From assembly GCA_009846685.1 (NCBI GenBank), contig VWVY01000012.1:1-44119 (forward strand): a stretch of DNA of 44,119 bases. Direction: 5' to 3'. Below the pieces are notes generated by a model. That model searched no databases and was not told the origin of the DNA. It worked only from the letters and a program-made list of their open reading frames with translations. Positions within the stretch are counted from its first letter, which is position 1; each line of letters starts with the position of its first letter. Below are positions 6,663-14,386 of this stretch, in pieces. The DNA comes from Rhizobiales bacterium SYSU XM002. Its GTDB lineage: Bacteria; Pseudomonadota; Alphaproteobacteria; Rhizobiales; Beijerinckiaceae. The position numbers and the translations under genes were made by a program.

Positions 6663-8660
6663 CTAATTCTCACCATTTTCGTTGGTTTCTTCAACGATGA
6701 CACCTTCCAAAAACTGGCTGTGCTTTTCCTGCAGATATTTGATCGCAGCCCCCTCGTCGGCGGAATGCTGCAGATGCTCTTGGAAAAACTGAAGCCGAGC
6801 CCGATTTTCCTCAATAAGTTCGCCCCAGGTCTTGATACCGACGATATGTCGTTGCCCTCGCGCAATCAGCCGGCGCTCACGATCTGGACCACTCTCAATC
6901 TCATGTTTTGAGAAGTCATCATAGGCGTTGGAAACCAGCCAAAAGTGCCAGCGCACGCCGTCAACGGTCGAGAAACGTTCGTCAGACGTGACGGCGATTG
7001 CGTACTTTTTTGCCTGCGTGATCTCGTCGGCGCCGATCTTCACCTTAGGTGCCTTGAGCTCGACGATCATGTGCTCGATGTCGTTGGCGCGATGCCGTCG
7101 CGTCGAGCGTGAAAACATCAGGTCGACGATACCGCGGGCCTTGCCGATCACTTGCACGGGCTCGTCGATTGCGATGTTTGGATCGAGATGGTCGCGATGC
7201 TTTTCAAGGACGCGACGGAGATCCTTGTCGCTCACCCAGAGATTATACTCTTCGCCAAACACCCAGGTGTTTTCGGCGAGGATTTTATGAAGCTGAGTGC
7301 GTTCCTTCAGTCGGCCTTTGGTCTCCGGGTCGAAGACGATGGATTCGAGCGCTGAAATGAATTTCAGCCGATCGGCGACAGTCTTGGCGGCGGTGATGAT
7401 CGCGGACAGAGTGGTTTCCTGCAGGAGATTTGCAAGCTCCTTCTGCTTGCGCGCCGGTAGGTCAAGCACCTCCTTCAGAATGAGTTGCAACTCCTCCGGT
7501 CCGCGCTCGATGGCGTTGCGCAGCATGCGAAGGTGCAGCGCCTTCGCTTTTGCCGAGCTGACGCCGAGATCGGGCGCAAGCTCCTGAACCTGGACCGCGA
7601 CGATGTCAAACACCTGACGCTCAACCTTCTCAACGGCGTTCTGCGGGGTGCCGCGATAGGGATAGACATCTTCGGCGATCCACTCTTCGACCAGAGATCG
7701 CGCCTTTTCCGCCGATTTGTCGCGGAAGTAGTCCTTAATCGCCGAGCGCGCATTTTCGACCGCGCCGCTTAGCAGGGGGTCCATCTGGGAGAGCGCAACA
7801 CTTTCTTCGTTGTGCAGTTGCTCGACATAGGTGGATTTCAGATAGGCGGAGAACGAGAAGCCTGGAATGTGGAAGCGCGTCTCGACCTGATCGAACGGAA
7901 AGCCGCTCGCGGAGCAAAGATAGAGCACACGCCGCGCATCCGTTCGCCATTCAATGATTTCGAGTTCGACGTCGTAATGGGCGCCATCGGTGGTTCCGAT
8001 CGGCGGCAGTGCCACCTTGTGATAACTGGCGATCACCTTCTCGGGATCGAGCCTCTGGCCGGCGATCGAAATCGACACACTTCGATAATTCATCAGGTAG
8101 AGGGCGAAGATTTCGTTCAGGTCCTGAAGACTTTCTTCGCCCTCAAAGGTCTTGAAATCGCGCCGGAGGTCGTCGATTTCGACGATGACGCCCGTTGAGC
8201 GTTCGGGCGCGGGCACTTCCTCGGTGATGGTGACGTCGGTGAGATTGGCTTCGAGGAGCCGAACCTCGAACGCCTTACGCCCGGACGGATCGTCATAGCA
8301 GACCTTCCAGGTAGCCGACTGTCCCAGGGCAAACGCCTTGTAGCGGCCGCGCCCTTCCTGGCCGTGGATCATGCGGTGGTTGCGTTTGGTCTGCCGGATG
8401 AGACGTTTCCAAGAGCCGCCGAGATTGCCGAATAGCGCACGGGCGTCGCTACGGGAAAAGCCGTCACCATTGTCGTAGACGACGATCTTCGACATTCCGC
8501 CTGCGAGATCGTTGTGTGCGAACTCGACCGACACCTCGGTGGCATCGCCATCGAGGCTGTTCCATAGCAACTCCGCAAGAGCGGGCACCGGCTTCGCCTT
8601 GGTCTGCCGCGCGACGAAATCATCTCTTACCGCTACGGATACGTGTTCCTCGCCGGCCAT
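6663..8660 (-). CDS. GHKL ATPase fused to a Shedu-like PD-(D/E)XK nuclease
   Basis: 665 residues; ATG 8660 is preceded by GGGAGG. The N-terminal third has the Bergerat ATP-binding fold: N box with E30, N34 and D37 (ELLWNSLDGD), G1 motif DNGDG at 63-67, G2 motif GQEGRGRYKAF at 100-110. A middle transducer-like and helical region follows (about 200-450). The C-terminal part begins with LHKILAENTWVFGEEY, a pattern typical of Shedu (DUF4263) nucleases, then D513 (GIVDLMF) and E534-x-K536 (IVELKAP), the PD-(D/E)XK catalytic set. GHKL proteins act as ATP-driven clamps (MutL, Hsp90, gyrase B). Inference: an ATP-gated DNA nuclease. Last gene of a four-gene operon, 61 bases after the HEPN gene. Confidence 0.75.
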   Translation of the reverse strand: MAGEEHVSVAVRDDFVARQTKAKPVPALAELLWNSLDGDATEVSVEFAHNDLAGGMSKIVVYDNGDGFSRSDARALFGNLGGSWKRLIRQTKRNHRMIHGQEGRGRYKAFALGQSATWKVCYDDPSGRKAFEVRLLEANLTDVTITEEVPAPERSTGVIVEIDDLRRDFKTFEGEESLQDLNEIFALYLMNYRSVSISIAGQRLDPEKVIASYHKVALPPIGTTDGAHYDVELEIIEWRTDARRVLYLCSASGFPFDQVETRFHIPGFSFSAYLKSTYVEQLHNEESVALSQMDPLLSGAVENARSAIKDYFRDKSAEKARSLVEEWIAEDVYPYRGTPQNAVEKVERQVFDIVAVQVQELAPDLGVSSAKAKALHLRMLRNAIERGPEELQLILKEVLDLPARKQKELANLLQETTLSAIITAAKTVADRLKFISALESIVFDPETKGRLKERTQLHKILAENTWVFGEEYNLWVSDKDLRRVLEKHRDHLDPNIAIDEPVQVIGKARGIVDLMFSRSTRRHRANDIEHMIVELKAPKVKIGADEITQAKKYAIAVTSDERFSTVDGVRWHFWLVSNAYDDFSKHEIESGPDRERRLIARGQRHIVGIKTWGELIEENRARLQFFQEHLQHSADEGAAIKYLQEKHSQFLEGVIVEETNENGEN

Positions 8661-8721
8661 TTACCCTCCCGAGCCCCTACGCGGGCCAGTTCTTCACGCC
8701 GACCGAGCCGAGAGGCGCCGG

Positions 8722-9675
8722 TCACCGTTCGTTGTTGTCATCCTCGTATCCGAAATAGTCGTCTTCCGGCGCATAATATTCGGCTGCGTCGTAGACTTGC
8801 GTTTTCTTGTAGCGATCGCTCAAACCAACCACCGCGAGACGCGACAGGCCGTTTATCTTGAGCCTGCAAGCGACGCATTCGAACCGGTCAGGCAAAAATT
8901 CTTGGGTTTCGGTGATTTCGCCATCGCTCAGCCGTTGCTGCGGCGCGGAGACCGGTTCGCCCCAAACGAGTGACTGGGAGGTGCAGGCGGGACAATCGAC
9001 GCGATGGCCGGCATGCCGAGTTGCCCAAACCGCGGACTGGGTGGTCAGTGTGTTGCGCTCATCGCTGGGCTTAGCGAGCCAGACCTTTTTGTGGGCATCG
9101 ACTTCGCCCTTCACCGCCTTCGCGCTTTCGTCGACTGCGGCGGCGATCAATTTCATCGCGACATTCGCCTCATCCTTTCCGAGGAAATCCTCAAGCGTCG
9201 CGCCCATCGAGGCGAGGAGAATTTCGCAGGTTTGATAGAAGCGTGGTTGCCAGGACGATCCCTTTACCCCGTCGAATGCAAGCTCGCCGGAATGAAGTTC
9301 GGCGTTGCGGCGGCCCGTGTGCTGGACGCCGAAGCTTTCATGTTCTTTGGCGAAATCCGGGAGGATGGCAGTCAGCCGCTTGAAGACCTCGCTGACGGTG
9401 ATCGATTTTGGCGCAAACCGTTCCTCCGTAGGCGTGAAACCCAGCGCGTGATACAAGCTCGACCAGCTCTTGTCGGTGTCCGCAATCAGGGCGGGACTGA
9501 CATTGGCGAGCGCGGCGCGGGCGAGAAATTCGAGCGCGAGGCTGGACCACAGGGCATATTCCCAGTCGTCGCTGTCGAACTCGACCATATGCTGGATGTA
9601 GCGCTCGGCCTTGAGATAGAGCGCTTCCGGATCGCAAAAGGCCGGTGTAGCACCGGGCGAAATCGATTTTTTCAA
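8722..9675 (-). CDS. HEPN-motif protein with zinc ribbon (putative RNase effector)
   Basis: 317 residues from TTG 9675, which overlaps the oxygenase stop (ATTGA) and has GGAGG 7 nt upstream; an in-frame upstream start at 9759 lies wholly inside the oxygenase gene and is rejected. The helical N-terminal half (about 15-160) carries R123-N124-x3-H128 in GRRNAELHSG, the RNxxxH motif of HEPN ribonucleases. The C-terminal half has a zinc ribbon (C228xxC231 and C267xxC270) and an acidic tail (YYAPEDDYFGYEDD). HEPN proteins cleave RNA in many toxin and abortive-infection systems. The fold call rests on motif and helical context only; DUF4145-like HEPN relatives are an alternative. Confidence 0.6.
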   Translation of the reverse strand: MKKSISPGATPAFCDPEALYLKAERYIQHMVEFDSDDWEYALWSSLALEFLARAALANVSPALIADTDKSWSSLYHALGFTPTEERFAPKSITVSEVFKRLTAILPDFAKEHESFGVQHTGRRNAELHSGELAFDGVKGSSWQPRFYQTCEILLASMGATLEDFLGKDEANVAMKLIAAAVDESAKAVKGEVDAHKKVWLAKPSDERNTLTTQSAVWATRHAGHRVDCPACTSQSLVWGEPVSAPQQRLSDGEITETQEFLPDRFECVACRLKINGLSRLAVVGLSDRYKKTQVYDAAEYYAPEDDYFGYEDDNNER

Positions 9676-10328
9676 TGCAGCGCCTCCAGATAGACGCGCT
9701 CGATTGCCCGGTCCTCGCGTCCAACACGGATCGCGGAGCGAGCATGCAGCATCCGCCAATTGTCAATAAGGAGCGTGTCGTGGGTTTGAGCCAGCGACCG
9801 CGCGGTTGGCGTGCATGTCGAAAGCCACTCGCGCACTTGCAGGTTGGCAATTTCGCCGATTCTGCTCGCCGGCTTCAGAAATACCTCGTCCCAGCGAATT
9901 CGCATGACATCTTCGACAGACTCGCAAAGGCGCAACAGTGAAACGTTCCCATCACGCGGTCTTCGCGGTTTGAAGATGGCGCGCGCCAGAACGTCGATGG
10001 TGACGGTGTCGATGAGGTCGTGCCCATCGATCATCAACGTCGGCACATCCATATAGCCAGTGATGCAACGCAAAAGGAGATAGCGCGGCGGCGTGCGCCA
10101 GTGTGCGAGGTCCGAATGGAACGGGAAATGACCGAGGCCGAAAGTACCACTATAGGTGTTGGGCGCAGCCTCGGTCCGCGGCACGAGCGTCTGGACGAGT
10201 CCATTTTCCCACGGGACCAAAGGCCTGCCAAAACTCTCTGCGATATCGACGATACTCTCGTTCGGCCGATAGCCGCTGAAAAACATGTAGCCACTTTTGC
10301 GCATCTGATCTCTGAGTTCTAGCCGCAT
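9672..10328 (-). CDS. TauD/TfdA (clavaminate synthase-like) Fe(II)/2-oxoglutarate oxygenase
   Basis: 218 residues. The iron triad is visible: H71-x-D73 in HFPFHSDLAHW and distal H195 in LIDNWRMLHARS. R207 or R211 (REDRAIER) would hold 2-oxoglutarate. The distal motif resembles clavaminate synthase and amino-acid hydroxylases of that group. The ATG lies one base after the helicase stop, with GGAG 6 nt upstream; the 3' end overlaps the HEPN gene. Such enzymes hydroxylate small molecules, amino-acid residues or nucleobases. No biosynthetic genes surround it, so a nucleic acid, nucleotide or partner-protein substrate is plausible but unproven. It is shorter than AsnO/VioC-type enzymes (about 330-360). 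Confidence 0.75.
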   Translation of the reverse strand: MRLELRDQMRKSGYMFFSGYRPNESIVDIAESFGRPLVPWENGLVQTLVPRTEAAPNTYSGTFGLGHFPFHSDLAHWRTPPRYLLLRCITGYMDVPTLMIDGHDLIDTVTIDVLARAIFKPRRPRDGNVSLLRLCESVEDVMRIRWDEVFLKPASRIGEIANLQVREWLSTCTPTARSLAQTHDTLLIDNWRMLHARSAIRVGREDRAIERVYLEALH

Positions 10329-10329
10329 A

Positions 10330-13300
10330 CTAGGCTCCGCTTTTAATTTTCTTGATATGGCGTGCGATCTGCGGTCGATCGATGCCTTCGATTTCCGTTG
10401 TGGTCAGCAGCGTGCCGTTAGGGCCACCACCTTCCTCGACCGGCAAAATGCCATTGCTCCGATACCAGGCCAGCTTTGCGGTCCACTTGCGAGCATATTC
10501 GGCGTCTCCGAGCATGCCGAGGTGTTCCCAGAACCAGGTCTCGCCCGTGTCCGCATCCTCGATTGTGAAGTCTGGATAGCGTCGCGTTCCGTCGCTGCCG
10601 ATCAAAGGCAGCTCATAGGAGTATTCGATCCCGGCCGCTGCCAGCTCATCAGCAATGATCACCTCGGATTTGGAGACCATCAGTTCGCCACGGCGCGACC
10701 GCTGGATATGCTTCCTGTCGTAGACGAGCTCGCCCACCTGGACCGGCTCCGGCGGCCCGAAAATATTTGTCAGCCTGCGCGCGGTGTCCGACATGAAGCG
10801 ATAGTCGAGCAGCTTGAAGGGATCGCCTTGGCAGAGAAGCACCAGCCGCTTACTTTGCCGCGTTAATGCCGTGTAGAGCAGCTCACGTGATAGGATGCGG
10901 CACGGGTTCGGTACGACGACGAATACGATGTCGAACTCGCTGCCCTGGGCTTTGTGCACGGTGAGCGCATAGGCAAGCTCCAGTAGGCGTCCATCCTCAT
11001 CGAGGTCACTTGGCCAGAACGCGTATTCAAATCCCGGCTGTGAAGACAGCGAGACCTTGAGCTGGTCCAGACTGACGCGGCTCCCCTTTTTCCGAAACGG
11101 GCCGGTGACGATGCCGATCTCCCCATTGGCGACATATTTCAGGGGCATGTTTCCATCCTTGTCTTGGTCAGGATAGACCCATTGACGTCGGTGATTTCCG
11201 AGGTTGATGACCTTGTCGCCATAAATGATCCCGTCGCTGCCCATGGGTGCCGGGACCTTCGCAAAGCGACGATCGTCGTTCTGAGCGCGCTTTCGCGTCT
11301 CGCCCCTGAAGCCCGACTGGATGAGCCGATTCAAGATCATCGTGCCGGCAGCCTCGCCCTTTAGGGGCGACAATACCTGCCAGCGATCGGCGGCGGCGCC
11401 TGAGGACCAGAAATTGAAATAGACGTAGCCGTTGCTTTCGTTGCCGCCCAGGGCCCGAAGAGCGAATGATTTTTCAAGGTCCGCGGCGTCGATCCCGAGC
11501 TCCTCCGCCATCACCTTCGGCAGCAGCGCTGCAAGTTGCGATGGCGAAGACCACGAATAGATGCGCAAATGCTGGCCGCAATCACCACCACCGAGATTCG
11601 TAATGATCTCGTCACCCCCTGGTCCGGTCGGTCGGCCGCTGAAAAGCTCCGCCAGCTCGAGATCCTGGCGATGATCGCCCTTTTGTCGGCTGCCGATTGT
11701 CAGCTCGGCATAACCCCGTGTGACGCGGGGCTTTCCTACCGGAAACGTCTCAGGTGTCAGCATCTCGACGATATCGACGAATGGTCTTCCAGCGCCAATC
11801 GGCGGGAGCTGGCTCGGATCCCCGACCAAGATGATACGATCGACGCCGCTCAAGGCATCTAGCAATGCAGCAAACTGCTCCTCGGTGAGCATGGACGCTT
11901 CGTCGACGACCACGGTCTTGAAGCTCGATATCCGCTCGATGTCGCCGACGACGCGGTAGCCCTGCGTCCGCTCGTCGTACCGCCTTGGCCGGAGAAACTG
12001 TGCCAATGTCCGCGCTTCGACGCCCGTCGCTTGCTGGAGGCGAACGCGCGCCTTTCCCGTCGGAGCAAGCAGAAGAACGCCGCGGTCCTTGATCGGCCCG
12101 GCCTTGCAGAGGAACCTCAACAGTGTCGTCTTGCCGGTGCCGGCCGCGCCGATCAGCACGGAGAAGCGGCTGGACGCCAGCTCTTCGAGCGCGGTCGCTT
12201 TCTCTGCGCGGCCGCGATCCTCCAGCGAGTTCTCCGGCGCGGGTGTGCCTTTGAACTCCCGGTCGAGCTCCGCACGCCAGTTGATCTCGATGACGTGCCT
12301 CTTGCCCCTGTTGACGCGCTTCTGCACGGTGTCGGCTATCAGCTCGCGCGTCACGGCCAGCCTATCGAGTTGGAACGCGAGCTTGTCGTTCTGAAGCGAG
12401 CAGGCCACAACGACCGGCGCCAGCCGCGCCGCATGGATCACGAACTGATCCTCCGTCGCCGGCAGCAGCGGGCTCAGGGTGAGCTTGCGCAGCCGCGAAA
12501 TGATATCCTCGCGGGCGAGCAGAGTGTGGCCCTCCGCCGCCGCTACCTCTAGGACTGCGGTTGTCGCCGCCCGGAGGCGGCGCGGGTCGATCGGCCCAGT
12601 CATCGCCGAAGGCGTGGGGATTGGGTGCACGCTCACCACTTGCTTCTCAGGGAATGCGCCTTGGTCGATGGTGCGGAAAGCAATGGGCTCCGGCTGCAGG
12701 CGGTCGGATTCGTAAATCACGTAGGGGTTCTTCAGGATCGCCGCATCGGAGATCTCTTCGTCGCCGATGCGAAGGCCCGCCTCATTTCGGGCTGCTCCGT
12801 CCCACCACCGCGTCGTTTGATCGAAAGACAGGTCGAATCGCGCGAGCAGCTTAGCGAACTCCAGTCGCTTCCGTCCGCGATCACCCGCGTAGTAATTCCA
12901 GGTTTGAGCAAAGCCTTTGACCTGGGATCGCAGATCGCCAGGAAGGTCCTTCGGGTCGCGCACGAGCGATGCGAGGACAGGCCACGGATCAACGTTCTCA
13001 CCGGCCTTTTCCCAGCAGTAGTGGGCGAGTTGATAGCCATGCTCGATCCCCATGGCGCTGAGCATCGAACCGAGGCCAGGATACGGTCCGCGCAGACTCC
13101 AGAGCTCACCAAGCCGATGGTCGATCCACCGTAGTTGCGACGACCAGTTCCCGCCGAAGCGCTCCACATAGGTGCTGAGTGCTTGCTTTACCGATAGGAG
13201 CGCCGCGATCGCGCTTCCAGACACGATATGTTCGCTAGCATATGAGAATTCGCCGCGATACTCGTCCGGCACGAAGGCGATGCAATCCTTCGGATCGAGG

Positions 13301-14127
13301 CTTCCATCGGTCTCGCATCGCGTCAGAAGGTCGTGGTAAGGCAGAAGCACTCCATCGTCACCGCCCGGTCGGATGCTATGGCACACGGAGCGCTCCCAAA
13401 GGTACGATCTCAGCGTGCCGCCGGCTGTCGCCTCGTAGTCCCATTCCTGGAGGTTCCCGACCGAGGTGACACGACCGACGCCAACGATAATCCACTGATC
13501 ATCGTCGATCAGCGGTGTGCGCTTCGCATAGACGAACACCAGACTCCGCTGCGGCTGGAGAGCGCTAAAAAAGGCATCGAGAAGCGCCTTCTGGTTCGCC
13601 TCGCCCTGGATCCATGGGCGCTCGGCCAACCAGTCAGGCTCAGAAGGCTCGTAATCCGGACGGGCGTCGATGCCATAGCGCTCGACGAGCGACTGAGGAT
13701 CGATCTCGCCCTTGCGCCACTGTTCGCCCCACGCTCGTTCCTTGAGAAGCCAGCCAAACGGCGTCGCCGCCGCCGAGAACGCCGGATGCATAAACTGGGT
13801 ATCAGCGATGTGGCGATGATGTTCGCTGGTGCTGGCGTAAGCATGGCGCGTTATCCGCCGCTGTGGCTTCGGCGACAGGAAATTCACACGTTCGGCGAAA
13901 CACGGTGGCACGTCATCAAACGGCAAGTCATGCAAAAATTTGCCCGCGTAGCTCGCCTCAACTGCATCATTTCTAACGGCGCCAATCCTGTTCAGCGCAA
14001 GACAGCTCGAATTCTCTCGTGGATGCCGGCAAATAGTCCCATCCCATCCTGCATCATGCCAAGGGACACGCACCGAGAGATGTCGCAAGGGCAAACGTAA
14101 CTGCTGTTGATCCAAACGTACTCCCAC
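10330..14127 (-). CDS. RecD/UvrD-like SF1 helicase with Cys-motif N-terminus and C-terminal PD-(D/E)XK-like domain
   Basis: 1265 residues from GTG 14127 (GGAGG 4 nt upstream; a TTG four codons later is an alternative). Residues 20-42 hold the distinctive VPWHDAGWDGTIC...NSSC, a possible metal or recognition motif. A long unassigned region follows to about 620. The helicase core has Walker A GAAGTGKTT (about 657-665), Walker B VVVDEAS, GDPSQLPPIG and, near 1040, LTVHKAQGSEFD with LYTALTR, as in RecD2-type enzymes. The C-terminal ~130 residues contain RRYPDFTI followed by WFWEHLG and an aligned Tyr/Lys, a nuclease-like pattern. First gene of the operon; probable DNA translocase-nuclease. Not conjugative: no relaxase motif. 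Confidence 0.8.
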   Translation of the reverse strand: MGVRLDQQQLRLPLRHLSVRVPWHDAGWDGTICRHPRENSSCLALNRIGAVRNDAVEASYAGKFLHDLPFDDVPPCFAERVNFLSPKPQRRITRHAYASTSEHHRHIADTQFMHPAFSAAATPFGWLLKERAWGEQWRKGEIDPQSLVERYGIDARPDYEPSEPDWLAERPWIQGEANQKALLDAFFSALQPQRSLVFVYAKRTPLIDDDQWIIVGVGRVTSVGNLQEWDYEATAGGTLRSYLWERSVCHSIRPGGDDGVLLPYHDLLTRCETDGSLDPKDCIAFVPDEYRGEFSYASEHIVSGSAIAALLSVKQALSTYVERFGGNWSSQLRWIDHRLGELWSLRGPYPGLGSMLSAMGIEHGYQLAHYCWEKAGENVDPWPVLASLVRDPKDLPGDLRSQVKGFAQTWNYYAGDRGRKRLEFAKLLARFDLSFDQTTRWWDGAARNEAGLRIGDEEISDAAILKNPYVIYESDRLQPEPIAFRTIDQGAFPEKQVVSVHPIPTPSAMTGPIDPRRLRAATTAVLEVAAAEGHTLLAREDIISRLRKLTLSPLLPATEDQFVIHAARLAPVVVACSLQNDKLAFQLDRLAVTRELIADTVQKRVNRGKRHVIEINWRAELDREFKGTPAPENSLEDRGRAEKATALEELASSRFSVLIGAAGTGKTTLLRFLCKAGPIKDRGVLLLAPTGKARVRLQQATGVEARTLAQFLRPRRYDERTQGYRVVGDIERISSFKTVVVDEASMLTEEQFAALLDALSGVDRIILVGDPSQLPPIGAGRPFVDIVEMLTPETFPVGKPRVTRGYAELTIGSRQKGDHRQDLELAELFSGRPTGPGGDEIITNLGGGDCGQHLRIYSWSSPSQLAALLPKVMAEELGIDAADLEKSFALRALGGNESNGYVYFNFWSSGAAADRWQVLSPLKGEAAGTMILNRLIQSGFRGETRKRAQNDDRRFAKVPAPMGSDGIIYGDKVINLGNHRRQWVYPDQDKDGNMPLKYVANGEIGIVTGPFRKKGSRVSLDQLKVSLSSQPGFEYAFWPSDLDEDGRLLELAYALTVHKAQGSEFDIVFVVVPNPCRILSRELLYTALTRQSKRLVLLCQGDPFKLLDYRFMSDTARRLTNIFGPPEPVQVGELVYDRKHIQRSRRGELMVSKSEVIIADELAAAGIEYSYELPLIGSDGTRRYPDFTIEDADTGETWFWEHLGMLGDAEYARKWTAKLAWYRSNGILPVEEGGGPNGTLLTTTEIEGIDRPQIARHIKKIKSGA

Positions 14128-14235
14128 TTATCCTCCTTGCGAAATTGTTGCTTGTAGAAATGCGCCTAGAAGCACTCTGATCTGGAAAGGCTATGCCGAA
14201 ACGATTCTTGCTCATACGTAATTGCATGTTTTGTT

Positions 14236-14256
14236 CTTTGCCAACTGTTGTCAAAG
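14236..14256. promoter_or_regulatory. 21-bp dyad in the divergent helicase/repA region
   Basis: CTTTG-x-CAAC-x-GTTG-x-CAAAG reads the same on both strands apart from the centre and one position per arm. It lies between the divergent helicase and repA starts. A minus-strand TTGACA (14249-14254) overlaps it and could be the -35 of the helicase operon. It may bind RepA/RepB or an operon repressor. Downstream, GACGGTTAG occurs twice (14318 and 14342), which may be part of the repA promoter control. Confidence 0.4.
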
Positions 14257-14386
14257 CCGGCCTTCCGGTTCAGGCCGCCCTTACCGTCGTTAACTTTTGC
14301 TTAACCCAAATTTTCTGGACGGTTAGATCGAATCGTGGTCTGACGGTTAGGTGACGTCAAATCGCCTTCAGCCCGTCAGGACGGAA

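Noticed and set aside
13333-14100. 255-codon plus-strand open frame opposite the helicase gene
   Set aside because: Shadow of the helicase; the minus strand carries the family-like sequence and a Shine-Dalgarno.
10330-14127. Helicase gene as a second relaxase/TraI
   Set aside because: Only the helicase half resembles TraA; there is no HHxH metal motif or relaxase tyrosine region, and no oriT nearby.
14054-14254. 66-codon minus-strand open frame in the helicase leader
   Set aside because: It overlaps the helicase start in another frame, has no good ribosome binding site, and starts at the dyad; more likely non-coding leader.
14351-14386. GTG 14351 as the repA start
   Set aside because: ATG 14387 has a better upstream purine run and fits the usual distance to the conserved RepA N-terminal segment; the GTG remains possible.
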